This document shows positions 1-7,467 of a DNA stretch of 32,015 nt, one piece after another; the first letter of the stretch is position 1; each line of letters starts with the position of its first letter. The position numbers and the translations under genes are program-made. The stretch spans positions 1-32,015 of the forward strand of contig JAFMCP010000014.1 of assembly GCA_017857705.1 (NCBI GenBank), read 5' to 3'. Source of the stretch: Candidatus Nanopelagicales bacterium. GTDB taxonomy: Bacteria > Actinomycetota > Actinomycetes > S36-B12. The notes beneath the pieces are model-generated. The model saw only the letters and a program-made list of their open reading frames with translations. It was not told the origin of the DNA and ran no database searches.

Positions 1-128
1 TTCGTGAACGGTTGTCCTCGAACATGTCGGTGAAGACATCGGAACTATAGCAAGCGTTAGTGGGCTGACGTCGGGATTCTTTGAAATATTTCACCTCATT
101 AAGAGACAAGTGGCTTGAGGAGAAGGGC

Positions 129-1052
129 TCACTTCCTCTTTGTCTCTACATCGGATGTTTCCGGGTGGTCAGGAGGTTCGCCAGTCTCTCGGCGGGCACC
201 GAGTGCGCTTATCGCAATCGCTCCAAGAATGGCGGCGCCACCGATGATCTGGCCGGCCAGTACTGGCTGTCCGAGGAATATGGCCGAGCCCATAATCGCC
301 ACCACCGTTTGCAAACTCAGTAAAACGGACGCTGGCGCCGGTCCCAGTGAGGCCAACATGACGTACATCCCGGCCGTTCCTAAACCGGTGAAGGCACCTG
401 AAACGACTAGGACCAGCCACGTTCGCACAGAGAAGTTTTCTAATTCTCCTAGCAGGAGAGCAAGCATCAGTGTTGAGGTCGCGACCCCAAAGGAGACCCA
501 CGTCGCGGCGACGATGGCAGGTGTTTTGGGGATAAGCCATTTGTTGACGAGTAGAAAGACAGCAACGCAACAGGCGGACCCCAATGCCATCGCGATACCG
601 ATCGGTTCAATAGCGACAGCGCGGCCGGTTGCGACGACCAAGGCTGCTCCAATGACGGACAGGCCCGCGGAGCCACCTGCTAGCCATGACCACCTTCGAA
701 GTCGGAACGCTAAGGAGACTAAGAGAACGATGATTGGATACGTGTAGAAGAGTAAGGAAACGGAGGCAACCGTTCCGTAATTCAGTGCACTGTAGAAGAG
801 CACAGCCTGCAGCCCGTAGACGAACGCGCCGAGCAGCACTGCTGGGATTCGTTCCCCCTTCTCTGGCAACACTGATTGACGGGTGATGACAACAATGATG
901 AGGCATACAATCCCAGCAGCGAGATAACGAAATCCAACGGCTGCGAACGGCTTGATACCCTCTTCAACGAGAAAGGCTTGCAAGATCACTGTCGCACCAA
1001 AGAGCAGTACAGTTATGAAACCGATAGTGAGGCCGCGAGTGTGGGCGCTCAT
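129..1052 (-). CDS. EamA/DMT-family membrane transporter
   Basis: This is a polytopic inner-membrane protein of about 307 residues with roughly ten hydrophobic segments arranged as two tandem EamA repeats, the usual size and layout of drug/metabolite transporters (RhaT/YdcZ-like exporters). The family typically exports metabolites or amino acids; the substrate cannot be read from sequence. I chose the ATG at 1052 because the first residues after it (MSAHTRGL) lead straight into the first membrane helix. An in-frame start at 1127 would add 25 polar residues and overlap the divergent gene. No clear ribosome binding site precedes 1052, so the exact start is uncertain. It is divergent from the FabL-like gene with only 23 bases between the two starts. 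Confidence 0.85.
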   Translation of the reverse strand: MSAHTRGLTIGFITVLLFGATVILQAFLVEEGIKPFAAVGFRYLAAGIVCLIIVVITRQSVLPEKGERIPAVLLGAFVYGLQAVLFYSALNYGTVASVSLLFYTYPIIVLLVSLAFRLRRWSWLAGGSAGLSVIGAALVVATGRAVAIEPIGIAMALGSACCVAVFLLVNKWLIPKTPAIVAATWVSFGVATSTLMLALLLGELENFSVRTWLVLVVSGAFTGLGTAGMYVMLASLGPAPASVLLSLQTVVAIMGSAIFLGQPVLAGQIIGGAAILGAIAISALGARRETGEPPDHPETSDVETKRK

Positions 1053-1075
1053 GTTGACCGACCGAGGAGTGAAAT

Positions 1076-1816
1076 ATGAGTGTTGTTGTTGCAGGAGGCA
1101 GTAAAGGAATCGGCCTTGAACTTGCACATGGTGTGACAGAGCCTGGGGAGAATGTTGTCATCGGGTATGGCTCCGATGATGCGGCCGCGGAGTTGGCCCG
1201 GGTGCGATTGGAGGCCGCCGGCCGAATCGTGACCATTGTGCGCGCTGATACCGGAACACAGGAAGGCGCGAAGGAACTTATTGCGGCCGCGGCCGCGCTG
1301 GCGGAACCGATTCGGGTGTTGATCCACAGCACCGTGCGGGTAGTTACTGGGCCACTGATGGAACTCAGTGACGAGGATCTTGCACACACTTTGGCTGTGA
1401 ATGCAACGTCTTTGTTGTGGCTCACTCGTGCTGCTCGTCCACAATTTGAACGGGGAAGTTCGGTGTTGTACCTCACGAGTCGGGGTGTTCGTACTTACGT
1501 TGCCGGCTACGGCACAGTTGGACCGGCTAAGTCTTATGCCGACGGTCTTATTCGATACTTGGCTGTTGAACTTGCCCCGTTCGGCATTCGCGTCAACGGT
1601 CTCGCCCCCAGTACTCAGGACACCGACGCACTGCGTGATGTTTTTGGTGACCGGACCGACGAAGTTATCGCGGCAGCCAAAGCAAAGAACCCCAGTGGGC
1701 GACTTGTTGAGCCAGATGACTACTGCGCTACTGCGCGCTTCCTCATCTCCAGTGATGCGTCCATGATCACCGGTCAAACTTTGTTTGTATATGGGGGAGC
1801 CGATTTGCTGGGTTAG
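1076..1816 (+). CDS. FabL-like enoyl reductase (SDR superfamily)
   Basis: The protein has 246 residues and a Rossmann fold beginning with the nucleotide loop GGSKGIG (residues 7-13). The active-site tyrosine and lysine are spaced Y145-X6-K152, the spacing of enoyl-ACP reductases, instead of Y-X3-K as in ordinary SDR dehydrogenases. The C-terminal half (RYLAVELAPFGIRVN, TDALRDVF, GRLVEPDD, MITGQTLFVYGGADLL) closely follows Bacillus FabL as I remember it. By family knowledge it would reduce a 2-enoyl thioester or related enone with NADPH. A GAGGAG ribosome site lies 6 bases before the ATG. It ends 10 bases from the convergent OadA-like gene. No other fatty-acid-synthesis gene is nearby, so a role in the catabolic cluster is possible (inference). 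Confidence 0.82.
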   Translation: MSVVVAGGSKGIGLELAHGVTEPGENVVIGYGSDDAAAELARVRLEAAGRIVTIVRADTGTQEGAKELIAAAAALAEPIRVLIHSTVRVVTGPLMELSDEDLAHTLAVNATSLLWLTRAARPQFERGSSVLYLTSRGVRTYVAGYGTVGPAKSYADGLIRYLAVELAPFGIRVNGLAPSTQDTDALRDVFGDRTDEVIAAAKAKNPSGRLVEPDDYCATARFLISSDASMITGQTLFVYGGADLLG

Positions 1817-1826
1817 ACCCAGGTTC

Positions 1827-3287
1827 TTATGCACCCGACCTGCGAAGCACTATGTCCATTGACTCCGTTGCAACACGGGCGTAGGGCGCGTTGATCGCTG
1901 AGACCAACTGCCGAACCTGTAGCACCTCGGAGCTGGCGAGTGGATAGTTACGTTTGGTTGGGCCGGCCGCATGCATTGCGTCAAGGTCAAACTGCGGTAC
2001 CAGTGCCTTCAGGACCAACTCGTCGTCGTCATTCGTCCCAAATTTCTTGCGCAGTTCATCCTCAGTGGGTTGCTCGGGTGGATTTGCAAAGATTTCTGCG
2101 GCTCGAGGCGCGGCCATAATGCGATCAAGAGTGTTGGGCTCAATGGGAGCCGGAGTCTCCCCGTAGTAACCCGCGGCATACTGGACGACTTCGTCAGGTA
2201 CCACGGAGTAGCGGTTTCCGGTAACAACGTTGAGCACGGCTTGGATGCCGACCAACTGACTAAATGGCGTCACCATCATTGGGTAACCCAATTCGCGACG
2301 AACACGAGCGGTCTCTTCGAGTACCTCCCCCATGCGGTCCGTCATCCCATACTGCTCGAGTTGGGCTTTCAATGTGCCGGTCATGCCACCAGGAATCTGG
2401 TGTTGAAGACTGAATAGGTCGTACTCGGCAAATTGGTTTACCAGATGCCCCTCTTGTTTTCCCACTCGCTCGAAGTGGTCTGAGACCGATCCCAGTAAGG
2501 CACCATTAACTGAATGCGTGTAACCCATGAGTTCAATATTGCGAATCATGCTTTCGGTACTGGGAGTTGATGGCCCGTTGGCCATCGAGCGCACTGTTGT
2601 GTGCAGCACTTTTACACCGAGGCGAACAGCCTCACAGTAGGCCATTCCAGAGATACCCATCAGGTTGTTGGAGTGCATCTCGATCGGTTTACCACCGGCG
2701 TTTTCCACGAAGGTAGGGACAAGTGTTCGTAGCCGGTCGGTATGAAGGACGCCCGCGGTGTCATATAAAAGAATCGTGTCGACCTCGGGGATGGCTGCGA
2801 GTTTACGGACCTTGTCCGCGTAGTACTCGTCGGTGTGAATGGGAGACATTGCGAAAATGACTGTGCCAGCAACTTCTGAGTCATATTGCTTTGCGATTCG
2901 CGCGAGACGAGCCATCTTGTCAATGTTGAATAGTCCATCGTAGATCCAGTAGCTTCGGACACCGTGCTCGTTGAGTTGCCGCATCCAGATGTCCATCAGT
3001 GCGTCGGGGGTGGTCCCGAAACTGATGCACGCATTGGAGCGCATCCCACCCCGAACAGGAGTGCGGCGGATAGCCCCCATCAACAGGTCCAGTCCCTGCC
3101 ATGGATTCTCGCGCTTGTATTTAATCAGCACTTCAAAGAAGGAACTAGCGGCAGCATCAATTACTTTGAAACCTGCGCGGTCCAAAATGGGTGCCACAGG
3201 TAATGCCATAGCGGCTTGCATGCGCATGCCCCACAAACTTTGTTGCCCATCACGAAGTGTGCTGTCAAGAAAATCAATGTGGGTCAT
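1827..3287 (-). CDS. OadA/pyruvate-carboxylase-like carboxyltransferase protein, degenerate metal site (CT1)
   Basis: The 486-residue protein belongs to the HMGL-like (DRE-TIM) carboxyltransferase group. It has the N-terminal motif LDSTLRDGQQS (residues 7-17) and the C-terminal PYC_OADA region with PGGMTGTL, VTPFSQLVGIQAVLN and a GRPPAPI-like segment. It lacks a biotinyl domain, so the biotin must come from a separate carrier. Two features differ from OadA and pyruvate carboxylase. The KDMAG segment that carries the carbamylated lysine reads YDTAG (Y175), and the HxH metal motif reads HSN (H205, N207). It may be a structural or regulatory partner of the paralogue at 8862, or a separate enzyme. 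It overlaps the ligase gene by 4 bases and is the last gene of the leftward operon. Confidence 0.85.
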   Translation of the reverse strand: MTHIDFLDSTLRDGQQSLWGMRMQAAMALPVAPILDRAGFKVIDAAASSFFEVLIKYKRENPWQGLDLLMGAIRRTPVRGGMRSNACISFGTTPDALMDIWMRQLNEHGVRSYWIYDGLFNIDKMARLARIAKQYDSEVAGTVIFAMSPIHTDEYYADKVRKLAAIPEVDTILLYDTAGVLHTDRLRTLVPTFVENAGGKPIEMHSNNLMGISGMAYCEAVRLGVKVLHTTVRSMANGPSTPSTESMIRNIELMGYTHSVNGALLGSVSDHFERVGKQEGHLVNQFAEYDLFSLQHQIPGGMTGTLKAQLEQYGMTDRMGEVLEETARVRRELGYPMMVTPFSQLVGIQAVLNVVTGNRYSVVPDEVVQYAAGYYGETPAPIEPNTLDRIMAAPRAAEIFANPPEQPTEDELRKKFGTNDDDELVLKALVPQFDLDAMHAAGPTKRNYPLASSEVLQVRQLVSAINAPYARVATESMDIVLRRSGA

Positions 3288-4801
3288 GGTTGCTCCTTAA
3301 TTGGGTTTATGAGGGTTGCACGTAGTTCGTTTTTCAGGACTTTCCCCGCCCCGTTACGAGGAAGGGTCAATACCTGGTGGTACTCCTTTGGGCGTTTGTA
3401 GCGGGCTATGTTCGCGATGCAGTAGGCGTCAAGGTCTGCCTCTAAAATTATGCTGTTGGTTGAGGGGACGATGAAGGCCACCACACGTTCACCCCACTCG
3501 TCATCGGGCACTCCTATGACAGCGACGTCAGTCACTGTGTCGTGGGAGAGGAGAACATCTTCCACCTCCCGGGGGTAAACATTGGCCCCACCAGTAATGA
3601 CGAGATCTTTGCTGCGGTCGAGCAAGGTGAGTGCACCATTATGAAACACCCCGATGTCACCGGTATGAAGCCAGCCATCGCGTATTGTCTCGGCCGTTGC
3701 GGTTGGCCGTTCCCAATACTCCGACATGACGGTTGGGCCTCGAACGGTGATTTCCCCAGGCTCCCCATCGGGCAAGGTCCGAGACTGGTTGTCAACAACG
3801 CGCACCTCGGTTCCGATTCGTGGATAGCCGACGCTGCGCAGGAGATCAAGATCTGAAGAGGCAACAGCACTGCCGATGCTTCGCGAGTCCAAGGCGGTGA
3901 TTGTGCATGGAGTTTCACCTTGACCGTAGCCATTCCAAATTCGTGGGCCGAATACTTCGACCCCCGTTACTAGGTCATTGACCAGCACCGGTGCCGCACC
4001 GACAAGGACCGTGCCCATTTGATCGGCTGCGCGCGGGTCTGCCTCGGGAGCATTGACAAGTCGCCGTAGAAGAACCGGTGGGGCGAACAGACTCAGGGCT
4101 GGCTGCTCCGAGAGCAGGGACCACGTCTCGGCGGGATCGGCGGTGCATGACTCAGGGACGACCTGGCGTCCCCCTCGAGCAATAAAAGGAAGTGAAAAGA
4201 GCCCCCCTGCGTGGCTCATGAGAGCTAGATGAAGTAACCCCGATCGTTCATCGAGGTGCTCGACATCACTGAGATAGGCGAGGGTCATCGCCATTAGGTT
4301 GCCATGTGTGAGAACAGCACCCTTGGGACTTCCTGTGGTTCCACTCGTGTAGAAGATCCAAGCTGGATCGAAGGAATCCATTTCCCGCGGCTTGTCGGTG
4401 TGATCAGCAACGTTCACCTCCCGGCATTCAAGCATGGGGCAGGGAACTATCTCTGAAGCCAACTCCTCCGCCTTGTTGGTTGACACCAAACATAGGGATG
4501 ATCGCGAATCGACAAGTAATGCCGCCACTTCACGTGGATGGAGCATGGCGCTAAGAGGGATGGCTGTTGCACCGGTCCACCAAATTGCGAGAAGGTACTC
4601 GAGGTAATCAGGGCTGTTTTCGGCGTAAATTGCAACACGATGACCAGGACCGATGCCATGCCGTTTGGTCAAGGTATGTGCACGCCCGGCCACTTGCTGG
4701 GCGAGGCTGCGGTAAGTCGCGATAGGTCGGTTGCCAGATGCCAGCGCTACCGAAAAAGGAACACGCTGCGCAGACGCACTCAGGAGTTCTGCAAGATTCA
4801 T
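3284..4801 (-). CDS. Acyl-CoA ligase (AMP-binding, class I adenylate-forming)
   Basis: This 505-residue enzyme is full length for the ANL superfamily. It shows the phosphate loop YTSGTTGSPKG, the NGYGQGETP adenine/acyl region, the GWLHTGDIG hinge region, and a C-terminal catalytic lysine in LPRNGAGKVLKNELR. It should convert a carboxylic acid, ATP and CoA to acyl-CoA, AMP and pyrophosphate in the cytoplasm; the acid is not identifiable. The start at 4801 overlaps the thiolase stop in an ATGA, and its own stop overlaps the OadA-like start in the same way, indicating translational coupling. In context it could activate a beta-keto acid made by the carboxylase, for the thiolase to cleave (inference). 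A second, clearly different ligase lies in the opposite arm at 10352. Confidence 0.88.
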   Translation of the reverse strand: MNLAELLSASAQRVPFSVALASGNRPIATYRSLAQQVAGRAHTLTKRHGIGPGHRVAIYAENSPDYLEYLLAIWWTGATAIPLSAMLHPREVAALLVDSRSSLCLVSTNKAEELASEIVPCPMLECREVNVADHTDKPREMDSFDPAWIFYTSGTTGSPKGAVLTHGNLMAMTLAYLSDVEHLDERSGLLHLALMSHAGGLFSLPFIARGGRQVVPESCTADPAETWSLLSEQPALSLFAPPVLLRRLVNAPEADPRAADQMGTVLVGAAPVLVNDLVTGVEVFGPRIWNGYGQGETPCTITALDSRSIGSAVASSDLDLLRSVGYPRIGTEVRVVDNQSRTLPDGEPGEITVRGPTVMSEYWERPTATAETIRDGWLHTGDIGVFHNGALTLLDRSKDLVITGGANVYPREVEDVLLSHDTVTDVAVIGVPDDEWGERVVAFIVPSTNSIILEADLDAYCIANIARYKRPKEYHQVLTLPRNGAGKVLKNELRATLINPIKEQP

Positions 4802-6036
4802 TGGCTCCGCGCCTCGAGCAGTGTCACCGCCACGGCGGCCTCCTCCACCCCAACAAGTCCTCCGCTGTTCTCAGCGAGTGCGACCCGCGCACCGTCAACC
4901 TGACGCGCCCCCGCACTACCTCGCAGTTGAGTGACGAGTTCATGAATTTGCGCTAGTCCCGTAGCGCCGATCGGGTGACCGCGTGACTCCAGCCCACCTG
5001 AAGGGTTGACGGGAATGGAACCACCGATAGCGGTGTCACCGCGCTGCGCTGCTGCTCCTCCGTCACCGTAAGGGACAAGCCCCATGTGTTCTATCTGCTG
5101 TACTTCGCCCACTGCTGTGGCGTCGTGTACTTCCGCGACGTCAACGTCCGCGGGTGTGAGTCCTGCTTCTTTATAGGCTCGAAGGGCCGTGCGATGACTC
5201 ACGTGGTCCTCGGGGTTTCGACCATCCCAAGCACCACCGTGTCCTAGGGCGATGCCGCGAATGACAATGGCCCGCCGGGGAGAGGCAGCATCGACGAGAT
5301 GTGACACTACCGCTGCCGCTGCCCCGTCGCTGATGGGTGAACACATCGGAACCGTGAGTGGCCACACAACTTGTTTGCTCGCGAGAATCTCTTCTACTGT
5401 AAAGGGTTTTTGGAATTGAGCATTGGGGTTGTGAACTGAGTGCATGTGATTCTTTGCGCTCACTGCAGCGAACTGTTCGGCAGTGCTGCCAAACCGGGTC
5501 ATATGATCGCGCGCAAATGCGGCATATATGTCCATAAAGACTGTGCGGCTAGCCAATTCGATGGCATCCTCGGGTGCCGGTGTTCCGCTGCCCCAATCAG
5601 ATAGCCGAGCAATGCTTTCTTCGCGATGAGCGACGTCCCAACTTCCTTCGAAGGCAGCCAAGATCGCATCAGGTTTGGCCTGGGTCATCACCTCAGAACC
5701 GACGACCAAAGCATGTCGTGCCATTCCGGCGCGAACGTAGGCGGTTGCAACCTGGAGCGCGGTTGTTGCGCTACAACAGGCATTTTCCACATTAATGATG
5801 GGGACAACACCGAGATCAATCCCCGACAGCGCTAGTTGCCCGCGGATTCCGTGTTGTCCGTCCATTGCCCCTTGGGTGGAGTTTGCAAAGACAACAACCT
5901 CGATGTCAGTTGGAGCAATCCCAGAGTCAATGATGGCAGCGGCTGCCGCAGTAGCAGCCAATGACGCCACTGTTTCCTCGGGCTGCCGACCGAATGGGGT
6001 GATACCCACACCTGTTAGGACAATTGGGTCGTTCAC
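4798..6036 (-). CDS. SCP2-type thiolase / possible retro-aldolase
   Basis: The 412-residue protein is a sterol-carrier-protein-x type thiolase: NVENACCSATTAL contains the nucleophilic cysteine (C87), and RGHPIGATG contains H354 in the typical VNPSGG...GHPIGATG block. The second cysteine of classical thiolases is absent (ENSGG near the C-terminus), as usual for this group. The central motif reads HDATAVGE (H304, A306), where SCP2 thiolases I know have HDCF. Related Actinomycetota proteins act as thiolases or, with a DUF35 partner, as retro-aldolases on steroid side chains; no DUF35 gene is visible here. It starts at GTG 6036 with AAGGAG upstream, inside the end of the GntR gene, giving a GTGA overlap. 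Confidence 0.87.
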   Translation of the reverse strand: MNDPIVLTGVGITPFGRQPEETVASLAATAAAAAIIDSGIAPTDIEVVVFANSTQGAMDGQHGIRGQLALSGIDLGVVPIINVENACCSATTALQVATAYVRAGMARHALVVGSEVMTQAKPDAILAAFEGSWDVAHREESIARLSDWGSGTPAPEDAIELASRTVFMDIYAAFARDHMTRFGSTAEQFAAVSAKNHMHSVHNPNAQFQKPFTVEEILASKQVVWPLTVPMCSPISDGAAAAVVSHLVDAASPRRAIVIRGIALGHGGAWDGRNPEDHVSHRTALRAYKEAGLTPADVDVAEVHDATAVGEVQQIEHMGLVPYGDGGAAAQRGDTAIGGSIPVNPSGGLESRGHPIGATGLAQIHELVTQLRGSAGARQVDGARVALAENSGGLVGVEEAAVAVTLLEARSQ

Positions 6037-6791
6037 GCTATATCTCCTTGTTCCATTTGGGTCCGATTAATTTGACTTTGGGTGTGGCTGTGGCCATTTG
6101 ATTTCGCGTCATCTTTTTTAATAGAGAGGTATTCACTGAGCCAGCGTTCCGATTCTGAGACATGGACGGTGGCGGCCGCATGGGCTAGCGAAGGGTCGTG
6201 ATCGGTGAGGGCATCGAGAATTAGTTGGTGCGCAGACAGGGTCATAGTTTTCATCCCGACCATTGAGGCGCGCCAGACGCGAGCACGCACAGCTCGGGAA
6301 GAAATTGCATCGAGGATTGAGCAGAGGCTCGTGTTGCCCGTTGCCTCTGCAATCCGAGCGTGGAAGTCCATATCGCGAATAACGAGTTCTTCTGGGTCGT
6401 GGGCCTCGCGCATCGAGACCATGCTTGCTCGAAGTTCATCAAGTTGAACCTCGGTGATCCGCTGGGCCGCAAGGGCTGTCGACGAGGGCTCGAGCAGTTT
6501 CCGCACCTCAAAAATGTCGGCGAGGGTTCTGTCTTCCATGAGGTCGATCACAAATGACAACCCGGAAAGCAGCAATTGGGGCTCAAGGCTGGTCACGTAG
6601 GTGCCATCTCCGCGTCGTACGTCAAGAACTTTTGCTTGGCTCAGCGCCTTGACCGCCTCACGAAGGGAGCTTCGTGAGATTCCCATAGATATGGCGAGTT
6701 CCTGCTCGGGCGGCAGCCGATCACCCGGCTTGATCTGGCCGCTTGTGATCAAATCTCGGATTTTAACGATAGTACTGTCGGTGACGCTCAT
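6033..6791 (-). CDS. FadR-subfamily GntR transcriptional regulator
   Basis: The protein has 252 residues. The N-terminal winged helix-turn-helix covers about residues 5-70 (QIKPGDRLPPEQELA, SRSSLREAVKAL, RRGDGTYV). A C-terminal FCD ligand domain follows, with the Asp/His pattern typical of metal-assisted carboxylate binding (RDMDFHARI, SAHQLI, AAATVH). Members usually repress neighbouring catabolic genes until an acid or acyl-CoA binds. It heads the leftward operon and is divergent from the biotin-carrier gene, so it is the best candidate regulator of both arms and probably of itself. A candidate operator at 6876-6894 lies in the shared gap. The polar tail after about residue 228 is unusual but harmless. 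Confidence 0.88.
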   Translation of the reverse strand: MSVTDSTIVKIRDLITSGQIKPGDRLPPEQELAISMGISRSSLREAVKALSQAKVLDVRRGDGTYVTSLEPQLLLSGLSFVIDLMEDRTLADIFEVRKLLEPSSTALAAQRITEVQLDELRASMVSMREAHDPEELVIRDMDFHARIAEATGNTSLCSILDAISSRAVRARVWRASMVGMKTMTLSAHQLILDALTDHDPSLAHAAATVHVSESERWLSEYLSIKKDDAKSNGHSHTQSQINRTQMEQGDIA

Positions 6792-6843
6792 CTGAGTTCA
6801 ACCTGTTGAGAGGGCAGTTCACTGATTAATTTTAGAGTTTCCA

Positions 6844-6872
6844 TTGTCTTGCTTCCTCCATGGCGCTAGTAT
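6844..6872 (+). promoter_or_regulatory. Candidate promoter of the carboxylase operon
   Basis: TTGTCT (6844-6849) and TAGTAT (6867-6872) are separated by 17 bases and match the sigma-70 type consensus at four positions of six each. The predicted start of transcription would be near 6879, about 60 bases before the biotin-carrier gene. This is a pattern match only. Confidence 0.35.
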
Positions 6873-6875
6873 GCA

Positions 6876-6894
6876 ACAAACATCGGACCTTTGT
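6876..6894. promoter_or_regulatory. Candidate GntR operator (inverted repeat)
   Basis: ACAAA (6876-6880) and TTTGT (6890-6894) form an inverted repeat with a 9-base spacer. It sits over the predicted transcription start between the GntR regulator and the carboxylase operon, a typical repressor position. The arms are short, so chance is possible. Confidence 0.3.
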
Positions 6895-6940
6895 GTAAGT
6901 AATGGGAATCCTGCTGGATACCTGAGTCGAAAGGATGGCC

Positions 6941-7459
6941 ATGACCCTCACCCCGGATGATATTAAAGCGCTCGTCTCTACTTTTGATGCCTCTGACTGG
7001 GGTGAAATGTCCATCCGAATCGGCGACACGACACTCGAACTTACTCGAACGGGAAGGCCCCCTGAGACTTCGGCGGTGCGCCCTGCAGAACAGCCCCCCA
7101 TCTCCCATCCCATAGCGCCTCCCGCGCAGCAGAATAGCCCCGCTATTACTCCCGCGTCCTCAGTTAATTCAGATTCAATCCCGCACCAGCCGGTGGTTGG
7201 AGCGAGCACCGCGGACGGTCATTTGGTCCGAGCCCCCTCGCTGGGACTCTTTTGGCGTTCACCGCAGCCGGGAGCACCAGAGTTTGTGACTGTCGGCCAA
7301 GAGGTTGACTCCGAAGACACGGTGGGCATCGTGGAAGTGATGAAATTGATGAACCATGTTAAGGCTGGCATGTCCGGCACTGTCATGGCTATTGAGCCGG
7401 ATAACGGTCAGATGGTGGAGTTCGGACAACTCCTCGTCGTTATTCGTCCGCACGAGTAG
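6941..7459 (+). CDS. Biotin carboxyl carrier protein (AccB-like)
   Basis: This protein of about 172 residues has an AccB-like N-terminal helix region (TPDDIKALVSTFDASDW), a Pro/Ala/Ser/Gln-rich linker (about residues 40-90) and a C-terminal biotinyl domain with EVMKLMN. The lysine of that motif (K135 from this start) is the expected biotinylation site; the usual form is EAMKMMN. It would carry carboxybiotin between the biotin carboxylase encoded 8 bases downstream and a carboxyltransferase. I prefer the ATG at 6941 over 6935 because AAAGG (6930-6934) lies 6 bases before it and directly abuts the other. The only carboxyltransferase-like genes nearby are the two OadA-like ones. Confidence 0.9.
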   Translation: MTLTPDDIKALVSTFDASDWGEMSIRIGDTTLELTRTGRPPETSAVRPAEQPPISHPIAPPAQQNSPAITPASSVNSDSIPHQPVVGASTADGHLVRAPSLGLFWRSPQPGAPEFVTVGQEVDSEDTVGIVEVMKLMNHVKAGMSGTVMAIEPDNGQMVEFGQLLVVIRPHE

Positions 7460-7467
7460 CGACGTCC

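Noticed and set aside
1-128. Possible tail of an upstream gene (frame ending TAG at 48-50) and a following leaderless gap
   Set aside because: The visible peptide is only about 15 residues with no recognisable motif, so no gene can be supported.
1049-1834. Minus-strand reading frame covering the FabL-like gene
   Set aside because: The plus strand encodes a convincing reductase, and the antisense translation has no recognisable fold.
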